A stretch of 64,000 bases of DNA from assembly GCA_029572955.1 (NCBI GenBank), contig JAKPQE010000110.1, forward strand, positions 1 to 64,000. Reading direction: 5' to 3'. How positions within the stretch are numbered: position 1 is the first letter of the stretch; each line of letters opens with the position of its first letter. Below are positions 16,270 to 24,800 of the stretch, piece after piece. This stretch comes from Pseudomonadota bacterium (GTDB lineage: Bacteria > Pseudomonadota > Alphaproteobacteria > Rhizobiales > JAKPQE01). Under the pieces are notes generated by a model. The model had not been told where the DNA came from. It searched no databases and was given only the letters and a program-made list of their open reading frames with translations. A program made the position numbers and the translations under genes.

Positions 16270-18234
16270 TCAGGCGGCTTTCTCCTTCATCACGACCCCG
16301 CCGGCCGGGCGGCGGATCTCGTCGATGAAGTCCTGCATCTCCTTCGACGGCGCCGGGGTCACCAGGCTGACGAGGACCATCACGATGAAGCCGACCGGCA
16401 GGCCGAAGAGAGCGGCCGAGATGTTGTTGACCCCGCCCCACTTGGCGATCGACTGGGCGTATTTGTCGAAGGCGGCGCTGGCCGCGGCCCGGGCCGTCTC
16501 GTCGCCGGCGGCGGCGACGGCCGCCTTCAGCGTCTCGAACTTGTCGGTGGCAAGGCCCCACATCTCGACGAAGCCCGGCGCGTAGTAGCGCGTCGCGACG
16601 AGGTAGTAGGCGGTCACCGCGAAGCCGGCGATGATGCCGGCGACGGCGCCGGCAGTCGTGGTGCGCTTCCACCAGACGCCGAGCACGAGGGCCGGGAAGT
16701 TGCCGGCGGCGGCCAGCGAGAAGGCCCAGGCGACCATCGAGAGGATGTCGGCCGGCCGCGTCGAGGCGACCCAGGCGGCGAACACCGCGACGATGATCAG
16801 GAGGACGCGGGCGATCAGCAGGCGCCGGCCGGTCGGGGCGTTGGGATCGACCATCTTGTAGTAGATGTCGTGGCTCAGCGCGTTGGCGATGGCAAGCAGC
16901 AGGCCATCGGCGGTCGACAGCGAAGCGGCGAGGCCACCGGCGGCGACGAGGCCGGCGATGACATAGGGCAGGCCGGCGATCTCGGGCGTCGAGATGACGA
17001 TCACGTCGTTGTTGATCGAGAGATCGGGGAAGCGCAGGAGCCCGGTGTTGCCCTCGACGCCGGCGCAGGCGGTCTTGATCGCCTCGACGGCCTCGGCATT
17101 GACGCCGCAGACCTTGACCAGGCCGAGCTGGCCGTAGGTGTAGATCCACTGCGGCAGGGCGTCGAGGCTGGCGCCGATGACGTTCTGGTAGACCTCGAGC
17201 TTGGCAAAGGCCGCATAGGCCGGCGCGGTGAAATAGAGCAGGAAGATGAACAGCAGCGACCAGGCGACGGACTTCCTCGCCTCGCGCACCGACGGCGTCG
17301 TGAAGTAGCGCATCAGGATGTGCGGCAGCGAGGCCGTGCCGATCATCAGGCACAGGATCAGGCCGAAGAAGTTCAGCGGATTGTAGGTCGTGAACGGCGT
17401 GATGTGCGATTTCAGCTTCTCGCCGGTGGCGAGGCCGTTCTGGAGCATCTGCTGCTCGAGGCTGGCGATGTCCTGCAGGGCATGGCCGTACATGAGCTGC
17501 GGCACCGGCACGCCGTATTTCTGGGCCGAGAGCCAGATCACCGGGATGAGATAGGCGACGATCAGCACGATGTACTGGGCGACCTGGGTCCAGGTGACGG
17601 CGCGCATGCCGCCGAGCATCGAGCAGAGCAGGATGCCGAGCAGGCCGACGAAGACGGCGACCTCGAAGGAAATGCCGATGAAGCGCGAGGCGATGATGCC
17701 GGTCGCGTAGATCTGCGCCACCACATAGGTGAAGGAACAGCAGAACAGGACGATGATGCCGAGCAGGCGGGCGAAATTGCCGCCGTAGCGCGCGGCGAGG
17801 AAGTCGGGCACCGTGTAGGCGCCGAACTTGCGCAGATACGGCGCGACGAGCACGGCGACGAGGACGTAGCCGCCGGTCCAGCCGAGGACGAAGGCGAGGC
17901 CGTCATAGCCGAGCGCATAGAGCGTGCCGGCCATGCCGACGAAGGAGGCGCCCGACATCCAGTCGGCGCCGGTCGCCATGCCGTTGTAGAAGGCGGGCAC
18001 CCGGCGGCCGGCGACGTAATATTCGCTGACCTGCATGGTGCGCGAGAGAATGCCGATGCCGGCATAGACGGCGATCGTGAAGAACACGAACAGATAGCCG
18101 ATGATCCGGTTGGGAAGACCGAGCTGTTCGAGGATCGCCAGGAGAATGACGAAGGCGGCGAAGCCGCCGGTGTAGAGGCCGTAGACCTTGCCGAGATTCG
18201 ACGTGAAGTCGGAGCCGTCGTGTCGCGATGCCAT
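16270..18234 (-). CDS. Sodium/solute symporter, VC_2705/ActP-like
   Basis: A 654-residue SSS-family transporter with about 13-14 membrane segments. Family landmarks are SEYYVAGRRVPAFYNGMATGADWMSGASF near residue 70-100, DFLAARYG, and the pair MGGMRAVTWTQVAQY (here LGGMRAVTWTQVAQY). It resembles acetate permease ActP but carries a hydrophilic insertion near residues 340-400 and a C-terminal soluble extension, as in the VC_2705 subgroup. A small DUF4212 protein gene lies 15 bases upstream, the usual partner of this subgroup. The transported solute is probably a short-chain monocarboxylate; this is inferred from family only. Confidence 0.92.
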   Translation of the reverse strand: MASRHDGSDFTSNLGKVYGLYTGGFAAFVILLAILEQLGLPNRIIGYLFVFFTIAVYAGIGILSRTMQVSEYYVAGRRVPAFYNGMATGADWMSGASFVGMAGTLYALGYDGLAFVLGWTGGYVLVAVLVAPYLRKFGAYTVPDFLAARYGGNFARLLGIIVLFCCSFTYVVAQIYATGIIASRFIGISFEVAVFVGLLGILLCSMLGGMRAVTWTQVAQYIVLIVAYLIPVIWLSAQKYGVPVPQLMYGHALQDIASLEQQMLQNGLATGEKLKSHITPFTTYNPLNFFGLILCLMIGTASLPHILMRYFTTPSVREARKSVAWSLLFIFLLYFTAPAYAAFAKLEVYQNVIGASLDALPQWIYTYGQLGLVKVCGVNAEAVEAIKTACAGVEGNTGLLRFPDLSINNDVIVISTPEIAGLPYVIAGLVAAGGLAASLSTADGLLLAIANALSHDIYYKMVDPNAPTGRRLLIARVLLIIVAVFAAWVASTRPADILSMVAWAFSLAAAGNFPALVLGVWWKRTTTAGAVAGIIAGFAVTAYYLVATRYYAPGFVEMWGLATDKFETLKAAVAAAGDETARAAASAAFDKYAQSIAKWGGVNNISAALFGLPVGFIVMVLVSLVTPAPSKEMQDFIDEIRRPAGGVVMKEKAA

Positions 18235-18249
18235 GGGTCAGCCTTCCCC

Positions 18250-18504
18250 TCAGTCTTCCGCCACGCCGTGTTCGCGATCGATGGCGTCCTGACGCCTCGC
18301 GAACCAGAACAGCATCACCACGAACACGATCAGCGACCCCTGCGCGGCCATGTAGAAGCCGAGCGGGAAGCCGAAGACCACGATTTCATTCAGCGAATTG
18401 ACGAAGAAATGGATGAAGAAGCTGAAGATCGCCCAGATCACCAGCATGGTGATCATCAGGCCGCGCGTCTTGCCCCACCAGGCGACGTCGTTGCCGCTCG
18501 CCAT
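18250..18504 (-). CDS. DUF4212 membrane subunit of the symporter
   Basis: An 84-residue protein with two membrane segments (about 17-36 and 44-66) and the DUF4212 patterns WWGKTRGLMITMLVIW and FGFPLGFYMAAQGS. Genes of this family almost always precede a VC_2705-type sodium/solute symporter, as here, and the product is thought to be a small accessory subunit. The start at 18504 is set by GGGAGG nine bases upstream. The reading frame continues further upstream without similarity. Confidence 0.93.
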   Translation of the reverse strand: MASGNDVAWWGKTRGLMITMLVIWAIFSFFIHFFVNSLNEIVVFGFPLGFYMAAQGSLIVFVVMLFWFARRQDAIDREHGVAED

Positions 18505-18980
18505 CTGCCGTACCTCCCTTGTGACGACCGACAACGGTCGCCCCGCCCAACGCACCGCACCGCCCGGGGCACACCGATCGCCCTGCCCCCTGCGACGCAT
18601 TCGCCGAAACCCTAGCATCAAACGATCGGTTGGCAACATGGCAGGCGGGGCGCACGAGGCGTCTTGCGAACGACTTTCGATGTTGCGGCGCACAAGAGGT
18701 GGTTCTCGTCACATGCGACGTATTTCGCGTCATATCGACCGTGGCCCGATCGTCTTTCACCGCCGGCGGAAGGCATATCCGGCGACGCGGGCCAGCATCG
18801 CGGCCGGTTCAGCCATCGCGGCGGCGCAGAAATTCAATTGTGCGGCCTGCCCCCAAAGCACTTGCGCGGCGTGCTTCGACTGACAATAATTCGACAAAGG
18901 TCGCGCCTTCCGGGGGGCAACACCGTTCTCGTCGGCGGGCGAGCGGTCTCGGAAGCGACCTCAAGAACGGCTGGAAAGGG
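18505..18980. other. Divergent region between the symporter operon and the response regulator
   Basis: A 476-base region without a supported gene. A small perfect hairpin CGACCG/CGGTCG (18525-18540) lies in the DUF4212 leader, about 20 bases before its start codon. On the response-regulator side I see no clear operator. Both promoters must be in this stretch. Confidence 0.6.
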
Positions 18981-19667
18981 ATGAACGTGCCAGGCGAGTC
19001 AGGGTCTGCCTATCGTTTTGTCATTGCTGACGACCATCCATTGTTTCGTGGTGCACTGCGGCAAACGCTCGAGGGGATGTTCCAGGGCGTGGAAATTCTA
19101 GAGGCGGGTGCGCTCGACGAGGTATCGGCCAAGCTCGAACAGGATTCCAACGTCGATCTCGTGCTGCTCGATCTCTCGATGCCGGGGGTGCGCGGCTTTT
19201 CCGGCCTGATGTTCCTCAGGGCCCAGTATCCGTCGGTGCCGGTGGTCGTCGTCTCGGCGACCGAGGATCCGGCGGCGATCCGGCGCTGCATGGAGTTCGG
19301 CGCCTCGGGCTTCATCCCGAAATCGCTCGGCATCGAGGTGATCCGGACCGCGGTCTCGGCGGTGCTGGCCGGTGGCGTCTGGACGCCGCCCGACGTCGAC
19401 CTCGGCTCGAGCGACGACGACGAGCTGACCGCGCTCGTCGGCCGGCTGTCGACGCTGACGCCGCAGCAGGTGCGCGTGCTGATGATGCTGTCGGAGGGTC
19501 TGCTCAACAAGCAGATCGCCTACGAGCTCGGCGTCTCCGAGGCGACCGTCAAGGCGCATGTCTCGGCGATCCTGCAGAAGCTCAGCGTCGAGAGCCGCAC
19601 CCAGGCGGTGATCGCGGCGAGCCGCATCGAGGCCGGCCAGTGGCAGGCGGTGCTGCCGGACGCCTGA
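18981..19667 (+). CDS. NarL/FixJ-type response regulator
   Basis: A 228-residue two-domain regulator. The receiver domain has the acidic pair D17/D18, the phosphoacceptor D64 (VLLDLSMPG), S92 and K114 (FIPKS). The LuxR-type helix-turn-helix spans about 161-205 (LTPQQVRVLMML, NKQIAYELGVSEATVKAHVS). No histidine kinase gene is next to it. It is divergent from the DUF4212/symporter operon, which is a plausible target: relatives of this symporter are often linked with two-component genes. The ATG at 18981 follows GGAAAGGG closely; upstream in-frame codons are not family-like. Confidence 0.9.
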   Translation: MNVPGESGSAYRFVIADDHPLFRGALRQTLEGMFQGVEILEAGALDEVSAKLEQDSNVDLVLLDLSMPGVRGFSGLMFLRAQYPSVPVVVVSATEDPAAIRRCMEFGASGFIPKSLGIEVIRTAVSAVLAGGVWTPPDVDLGSSDDDELTALVGRLSTLTPQQVRVLMMLSEGLLNKQIAYELGVSEATVKAHVSAILQKLSVESRTQAVIAASRIEAGQWQAVLPDA

Positions 19668-19811
19668 GCCGGCGGCGCATTCTCGTCGTTTCCATTCCTT
19701 ACCCGCTCCGTCGCCGGACGGCGATGGCGCGCGGGCGTTCGGCCGGGCCCGGCGCGGTCCTCTCGACGGAGCCGACGGGTGGCTTCGCGTCCTTGTCTCG
19801 TCGTTTCTGCC

Positions 19812-19848
19812 GACGGCGAAGCGGTTTCCACTTCGCCTGGAAACGCTC
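19812..19848 (+). repeat. 37-bp intergenic repeat, copy A
   Basis: Starts GACGGCGAAGCGGTTTCC and ends TCGCCTGGAAACGCTC. It matches the copy at 22813-22849 at 33 of 37 positions. Within it GGCGAAG and CTTCGCC form a hairpin, and CGTTTC just upstream can pair with GAAACG. It ends 38 bases before the argE start codon. Confidence 0.75.
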
Positions 19849-19886
19849 TAGGATGCGGCCGCCGATTCACCGTCCGGAACGCCGAG

Positions 19887-21074
19887 ATGCCTGCAAAGAC
19901 CGCCCCTGCCGCCGCGATGAGCTCGGCCGAGATCCTCGGCCATCTCGTCGCCTTTCCGACGGTGAGCGACCGCTCCAACCTCGCCCTCATCGACTGGGTC
20001 GCCGACTATCTCGCCGGCTATGGCATCGCCAGCGTGAAGGTGCCGAACGAGGCCGGGGACAAGGCCTCGCTCTTTGCCACCATCGGCCCGGCCGACACGG
20101 CGGGCCTGGCGCTCTCCGGCCATACCGACGTCGTGCCGGTCGTCGACCAGCCCTGGACCAGCGATCCCTTCACCCTCGTCGAGCGCGGCGACCGGCTCTA
20201 TGGCCGCGGCACCACCGACATGAAGGGCTTCATCGCCTGCGCCCTCGCGGCCGTGCCGAAGGCCGTCGAGAAGCCGCTGAAGACGCCGATCCATCTCGTT
20301 TTTTCCTATGACGAGGAAATCGGCTGCCTCGGCGTGCTGCCGACCGTCGAACGGCTCGGCTTCGATTTGCCGAAGCCCCTCGCCGTCTTCGTCGGCGAGC
20401 CGACCGAGATGGCGGTCGTCGACGCCCACAAGAGCATCTTCGGCTTCATCACCGAGGTGACCGGCCACGAGGCGCATTCGAGCAAGCCGCATCTCGGCGC
20501 CAACGCCATTCTCGCCGCCGCCGAGATCATCGGCGAGATCGACCGCATCGCCGCCGAGATGCGCGAGCGCGGCGATCCGAGCGGCCGCTTCGATCCGCCC
20601 TATACCACCGTCCATGTCGGCACCATCGAGGGCGGCACGCAGCTCAACATCGTGCCGCGCCATTGCCGCTTCCATTGGGAATTCCGCGGCCTGCCCAATC
20701 TCGACGAGAGCGAGATCGCCGCGCGGGTGAAGCGCTTCTCGGACGAAAAGGTCCTGCCGCGCCTCAAGGCGACCTGTCCGGAGGCGCGGATCGAGACGGT
20801 GCTCGACAATCACGTGCCGATGCTCGCCCCCGATCCGGGCTCGATCGCCGAGCGGCTGGCCAAGCGCTTCGCCAGGGCCAACCACACCGACGCCGTGCCG
20901 TTCGGCACCGAGGCCGGCCATTTCCAGGCGGCCGGCGTGCCGACCGTCGTCTGCGGCCCCGGCTCGATCAACCAGGCCCATGCCCCGGACGAGTTCGTCG
21001 AGAAGGCGGAACTCGCCCGCTGCGATGCGTTCCTTGCCCGCCTCGTCGCGGCGTGCCGGGAAGGGGTCGCCTGA
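19887..21074 (+). CDS. argE: Acetylornithine deacetylase
   Basis: A 395-residue M20-family zinc amidohydrolase that releases ornithine from N-acetylornithine in arginine synthesis. Metal and catalytic residues are in SGHTDVVPV, GRGTTDMKGF, YDEEIGCLG, GEPTEM and GTEAGHF. The dimerisation domain segment GHEAHSSKPHLGANAI is intact. The start at 19887 (MPAKTAPAAAM) is chosen over an ATG 36 codons upstream, which would run through the repeat element; an internal ATG 10 residues later is also possible. It is far from argD-argF and has its own promoter. Confidence 0.93.
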   Translation: MPAKTAPAAAMSSAEILGHLVAFPTVSDRSNLALIDWVADYLAGYGIASVKVPNEAGDKASLFATIGPADTAGLALSGHTDVVPVVDQPWTSDPFTLVERGDRLYGRGTTDMKGFIACALAAVPKAVEKPLKTPIHLVFSYDEEIGCLGVLPTVERLGFDLPKPLAVFVGEPTEMAVVDAHKSIFGFITEVTGHEAHSSKPHLGANAILAAAEIIGEIDRIAAEMRERGDPSGRFDPPYTTVHVGTIEGGTQLNIVPRHCRFHWEFRGLPNLDESEIAARVKRFSDEKVLPRLKATCPEARIETVLDNHVPMLAPDPGSIAERLAKRFARANHTDAVPFGTEAGHFQAAGVPTVVCGPGSINQAHAPDEFVEKAELARCDAFLARLVAACREGVA

Positions 21075-21130
21075 GCCGCCACCCGCGAGCCTCGGAATAC
21101 ATTCTGTCCGGTTGTATCGGGTTGTAGTCG

Positions 21131-22066
21131 TCAGGCGCCCGTGACGGGCGCGCCGGCGCGCATGGCGACGAGCGTCGGCACCTCCTGGCGGATGTGGTCG
21201 ACGAGCCGGGCAAGATGGGCCTTTTCCTGCGCCCCGGCGTCCCACACCCATTCGAAGGCGAAGGCGGCGGGCCGGCCGTCATTGGCAAGGAGCGCGCGCG
21301 GCGCCGCCGCCTTGGCCGAGAGCTTGGCGGCCGGCAGGATGCCGGCGCCGATGCCGAGATCGGCCCATTCCTCGATGGTGGCATAGCTCGCGGCTTCGCC
21401 CGGATAGGCCGGAAGGGCGACGCCCTCGCGATCGAAGAGCGCCTTCAGCGTGCCGTTGAGGCCGCAGCCGCCGCCGGTCATGACGACGGGGGCCTCCGGC
21501 AGGGCCGAGATCGGCAGCGGTGCCCGGGTCGCGCCGAGGGCGGCGTCGGCGCCGCCGGCCGGCAGGTAGAAGAGATCGTCGCTGTAGAAGGCGAAATGGG
21601 CGAAGCGCGCCGGCAGCGTGCCGTGCGGCACGATGGCGATGTCGATGCGGTCGTTCGCCAGCCGCTCGGCGAGATCGTCGAGCAGGCATTCCTTGTAGAA
21701 CACCGAAACCTCCGGCCGGCGCTTCAGGAACGGCTCGAGGGCGGCATCGAGCCGGCGCATGTCGACGAGCGGCGAGAAGCCGATCCGGAGCAGCTTGTGG
21801 CTCGGGTCGTGGAAGGTCTCGGCCGCCTTCTTCAGCTCGTCGCGGGCGTCGAGCACGGCCCTGAGATGCGGCAGGATGTAGGTGCCGAAGGCGGTCGGCT
21901 CGACATGCCGGGTGGTGCGCACGAAGAGGCGGCCGCCGAGTTCGGCCTCGAGCTGGCCGACGGCATTGGACAGCGTCGGCTGGGTGGCGTGGCAAGCCTC
22001 GGCCGCCCGGCTGAACGAGCGGGTCTCGGCGACGGCGACGACGAATTGCAGCTGCCTGAGGTTCAT
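21131..22066 (-). CDS. LysR-family transcriptional regulator
   Basis: A 311-residue regulator. The N-terminal winged helix-turn-helix reads MNLRQLQFVVAVAE then RAAEACHATQPTLSNAV and LGGRLFVRTTR. The rest is the substrate-binding fold (RIGFSPLVDMRRLDAALEPF, IDIAIVPHG). The effector is unknown. The start ATG at 22066 is chosen because LysR proteins start with MNLRQL; the frame could be extended two codons to a TTG. It is divergent from the DUF4142 gene over 133 AT-rich bases, the classical arrangement for a LysR regulator and its target. Confidence 0.92.
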   Translation of the reverse strand: MNLRQLQFVVAVAETRSFSRAAEACHATQPTLSNAVGQLEAELGGRLFVRTTRHVEPTAFGTYILPHLRAVLDARDELKKAAETFHDPSHKLLRIGFSPLVDMRRLDAALEPFLKRRPEVSVFYKECLLDDLAERLANDRIDIAIVPHGTLPARFAHFAFYSDDLFYLPAGGADAALGATRAPLPISALPEAPVVMTGGGCGLNGTLKALFDREGVALPAYPGEAASYATIEEWADLGIGAGILPAAKLSAKAAAPRALLANDGRPAAFAFEWVWDAGAQEKAHLARLVDHIRQEVPTLVAMRAGAPVTGA

Positions 22067-22199
22067 GGGCAATTCATATCATTCTTCTATGAGTTTCATA
22101 TATCGAAAAAATTTATCAAATGACGCCGCGCCGCCTAGTCTCCCGGTGACGCGCCGCCGGCGCTCGATGACCACCAGACGAACTCGGGAGACCCCATCC

Positions 22200-22721
22200 A
22201 TGTTCAAACGACACGCCCTCGCGGCGATCGCCACCGCCACCCTCGCCCTTACGGCGCCGGCCATCGGCCATGCCGACGATGCCGCGCTCTTTGCCGTCTA
22301 CGACCAGGTCAACGGTTTCGACATCGAGACCGCCACCCTCGGCGCGGTGAAGGGCTCGAGCGAGGAGGTGCGGGCGCTCGCCGCCATGGTGCTGCGCGAC
22401 CACAGCGCCGTGCGCCAGATGACCCGCGACCTCGCCAAGCGGCTCGACGTCGCCTACGCCATCGACGCGGCGAGCGCCGGCGCGGCCGACCACGAGAAGG
22501 CGATCGGCAAGCTCTCGGCGCTCTCCGGCGCGGAATTCGACAAGGCCTATCTGGAGCACGAGATCGGCTTTCACCGCGCCGCCATCGATGCGGTGAAGAC
22601 GAGCCTCCTGCCGGCGATCGAGAACGCCGAGTTCAAGGGCCTCGTCGAGGCGGTGCTGCCCGGCTTCGAGCATCACCTCGCCGAGACGCTGCGCGTCGCC
22701 GGCATGCCCGCCGCCCACTGA
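22200..22721 (+). CDS. DUF4142 periplasmic protein
   Basis: A 173-residue protein with a signal peptide (hydrophobic about residues 7-22, then GHADD with cleavage near residue 25). The mature part is the DUF4142 four-helix fold, related to ferritin-like bundles, with the usual pattern of helices carrying EVRALAAMVLRDH and HEIGFHRAAIDAV. The conserved histidines (DHSAV, DHEKA, EHEIGFH) are consistent with the family. Role unknown; members are often stress-induced periplasmic proteins. It is divergent from the LysR gene and precedes the di-haem cytochrome gene. Confidence 0.85.
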   Translation: MFKRHALAAIATATLALTAPAIGHADDAALFAVYDQVNGFDIETATLGAVKGSSEEVRALAAMVLRDHSAVRQMTRDLAKRLDVAYAIDAASAGAADHEKAIGKLSALSGAEFDKAYLEHEIGFHRAAIDAVKTSLLPAIENAEFKGLVEAVLPGFEHHLAETLRVAGMPAAH

Positions 22722-22812
22722 TCCACCCCGGCCAGGCCGCCTCCCCCCTCGCCGCTCATCTCGTCACGGAATCGATGTGCGGCTCGAAATCGCAAGTCTT
22801 GTCGCGTTTCCA

Positions 22813-22849
22813 GACGGCGAACCGGTTTCCGTCTCGCCTGGAAACGCTC
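22813..22849 (+). repeat. 37-bp intergenic repeat, copy B
   Basis: Starts GACGGCGAACCGGTTTCC and ends TCGCCTGGAAACGCTC. Together with GCGTTTCCAG just upstream, the end CTGGAAACGC gives a perfect 10-base terminal inverted repeat. It ends 46 bases before the start codon of the di-haem cytochrome gene; copy A ends 38 bases before argE on the same strand. Confidence 0.75.
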
Positions 22850-22895
22850 AGGGGCGGCCCGGCACCTGACGGGAGACCGGCTCCGGCCGGTCCCG

Positions 22896-24200
22896 ATGGC
22901 CATGATGACGGCATCCAGCAGTCTCCTCGCGATCCTTGCCGGCGTTTTCGTCGGCGCCCTCGCCCTCGTCCTCGTCGCCAACGAGATCGGCGGCAGGGCC
23001 GGCCTGCCCCCGCCCGGCCGGCTCCTTCTCGCCGGTGGCCTCGGCTTCGGCGTCTTCGCCTTCGCCATCAAGGCGATTCTCATCGTCGAGATCGGCTCGA
23101 TGGGGCGGGACGATCTGGCGCCGACGCCGAGGCCGCGCGCGACCGCCCATGCCACGGCCGCCGACGAGGCCTGGCCGGCGCGCGCCCGCGTCTCGCCGTT
23201 CTGGTCGACCTGGCAGGCACTGCCCGCCACCCCGCCCGAGCCGGCCGGCAACCGCTCGACGGCGGCCAAGATCGCCCTCGGCAAGCGGCTCTTCGAGGAC
23301 CGCGACCTTTCCGCCGACCGCACCGTCGCCTGCGCCTCCTGCCACGGCCTTGCCGGCGGCGGCGACGACGGCCGTGCGGTCTCGCTCGGCGTCGGCAATC
23401 AGGCGGGCGGCCGCAATGCGCCGAGCGTCGTCGACGCGGCCTGGCTCTCGCGCCTCTTCTGGGACGGCCGGGCCGGCTCGCTCGAGGAACAGGCCAAGGG
23501 ACCGCTGCTCAACCCGGTCGAGATGGCGATGCCCTCGGGCGAGGCGGTGGTCGCGCGTATCGCCGAAAAGCCCGGCTATGAAGAGATGTTCGCTGAGGCT
23601 TTCGGGCCCGGCCGGGCGATCGATTTCGATGGCGTCGCGAAGGCCATCGCCGCCTTCGAGCGCACCCTCGTCTCGCGGGACGCACCTTACGACCGCTTCG
23701 TTTCCGGCGAGGATGGCGCGCTCGGGCCGGCCGCGCTGCGCGGCATGGCGCTCTTCGAGGAAATCGGCTGCCGCAGCTGCCACATCGATCCGACCTTCAG
23801 CGCCGCCGGCCGCGACAAGCCCTTCGGCGTCTACCGGCCGTTCCCGGTCTTTGCCGACGACGGTCTCCTCGCCCGCCACCGGCTCGACGAGGAGCGGCGG
23901 GCCGCCTGGCGCGTGCCGTCCCTGCGCAATGTCGCGCTGACCGCTCCCTACATGCACAATGGTGCGGTCGAAAGCCTCGAGGAGGCAGTGCGCCTGATGG
24001 CGGTGCTGCAGCTCGGGCTGAAGCTCTCCAACGATCCGGCGCTGCGCATGGCGGTCACGCCCGGCCCGGTCGAGGACGGCAACCGGCGCAGCCTGACGGC
24101 CGGCCGGCGCCGGGCGCTCGGCGATGACGACATCGCCGATCTCGTGGCGTTCCTCGAAAGCCTGACGGGGTGGCCGGCGGCCGCGCTCGCGGCGAAGTGA
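22896..24200 (+). CDS. Di-haem cytochrome c peroxidase-like protein
   Basis: A 434-residue protein of the MauG/CcpA superfamily. Two c-type haem sites are present, C146ASCH150 and C292RSCH296. The typical LGKRLFEDRDLS before the first haem, FWDGRAGSLEEQA, LNPVEM and a C-terminal PSLRNVALTAPYMHNGAVESLEE are all present. It is unusual in having two predicted membrane segments (about 8-28 and 43-65) in place of a simple signal peptide, so it is probably inner-membrane-anchored with its haem domains in the periplasm. Start at 22896 (MAMM) is preferred; an ATG three codons later is possible. Confidence 0.9.
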   Translation: MAMMTASSSLLAILAGVFVGALALVLVANEIGGRAGLPPPGRLLLAGGLGFGVFAFAIKAILIVEIGSMGRDDLAPTPRPRATAHATAADEAWPARARVSPFWSTWQALPATPPEPAGNRSTAAKIALGKRLFEDRDLSADRTVACASCHGLAGGGDDGRAVSLGVGNQAGGRNAPSVVDAAWLSRLFWDGRAGSLEEQAKGPLLNPVEMAMPSGEAVVARIAEKPGYEEMFAEAFGPGRAIDFDGVAKAIAAFERTLVSRDAPYDRFVSGEDGALGPAALRGMALFEEIGCRSCHIDPTFSAAGRDKPFGVYRPFPVFADDGLLARHRLDEERRAAWRVPSLRNVALTAPYMHNGAVESLEEAVRLMAVLQLGLKLSNDPALRMAVTPGPVEDGNRRSLTAGRRRALGDDDIADLVAFLESLTGWPAAALAAK

Positions 24201-24230
24201 GGGCGGAGCGGGCCTCCGCCGCGCCGGTGC

Positions 24231-24800
24231 TCAGTTCTTGCCGGTCTTCGGCTTGTCCTTGTTCGAGCCGGGCAGGAACAGGCCCTGGACGCGGCCGGGT
24301 TTGCCGGAACTCGTCTCGACCCGCGATTCCTTGGTCTTCAGATTGACCACCAGCTTGTCGCCGCGCACCGCGTTGCCGTTCTGCGTCAGCTCGACATTGC
24401 CGAGCATGGTGACGACCTCGGTCGCCATGTCGAAGATGGCGTGGTCGCCGCTCGCGGTCTGGTCCTGATTGGTCACGAAGACGTTGCCGTCGGCCTCGAT
24501 GCGCTTGATGCGCTGGCGACCGCCGCCGGTCGTGTCGCCGTCGTAATAGACCTTGAGTTCGTTGGTGGTCAGCTTGGTCTCGTTCTGCTGGACGACGACG
24601 CTGCCGGAGAAGGTCGCGACCTTGCCGCCGTCCTGGACGACGAGGGTCTCCGATTCGATGAGGATCGGGTCGTTGGAGCCCGAGGAGAAGCCGACGAGGC
24701 CCTGCGACAGTTCCTGCGCCGACGCCGGCACCAGGGCGGAAAGGCCAACGAGCGCGGCGGCGGCGAGCCACCGGCGCAGATGCGGACGAAGCAGGCTCAC
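24231..24800 (-). CDS. lptA: Lipopolysaccharide transport periplasmic protein LptA
   Basis: A 189-residue periplasmic protein of the LPS bridge between inner and outer membranes. A signal peptide (about residues 10-29, ending VPASAQ) is followed by an OstA domain: DPILIESETLVV, GKVATFSGSVVVQQ, DGNVFVTNQDQTASGDHAIFD and GDKLVVNL. The C-terminal tail is basic (NKDKPKTGKN). Its ATG overlaps the lptC stop by four bases (ATGA), so the pair is translationally coupled. In many Rhizobiales lptB and rpoN follow directly; here the next gene is convergent. Confidence 0.92.
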   Translation of the reverse strand: MSLLRPHLRRWLAAAALVGLSALVPASAQELSQGLVGFSSGSNDPILIESETLVVQDGGKVATFSGSVVVQQNETKLTTNELKVYYDGDTTGGGRQRIKRIEADGNVFVTNQDQTASGDHAIFDMATEVVTMLGNVELTQNGNAVRGDKLVVNLKTKESRVETSSGKPGRVQGLFLPGSNKDKPKTGKN

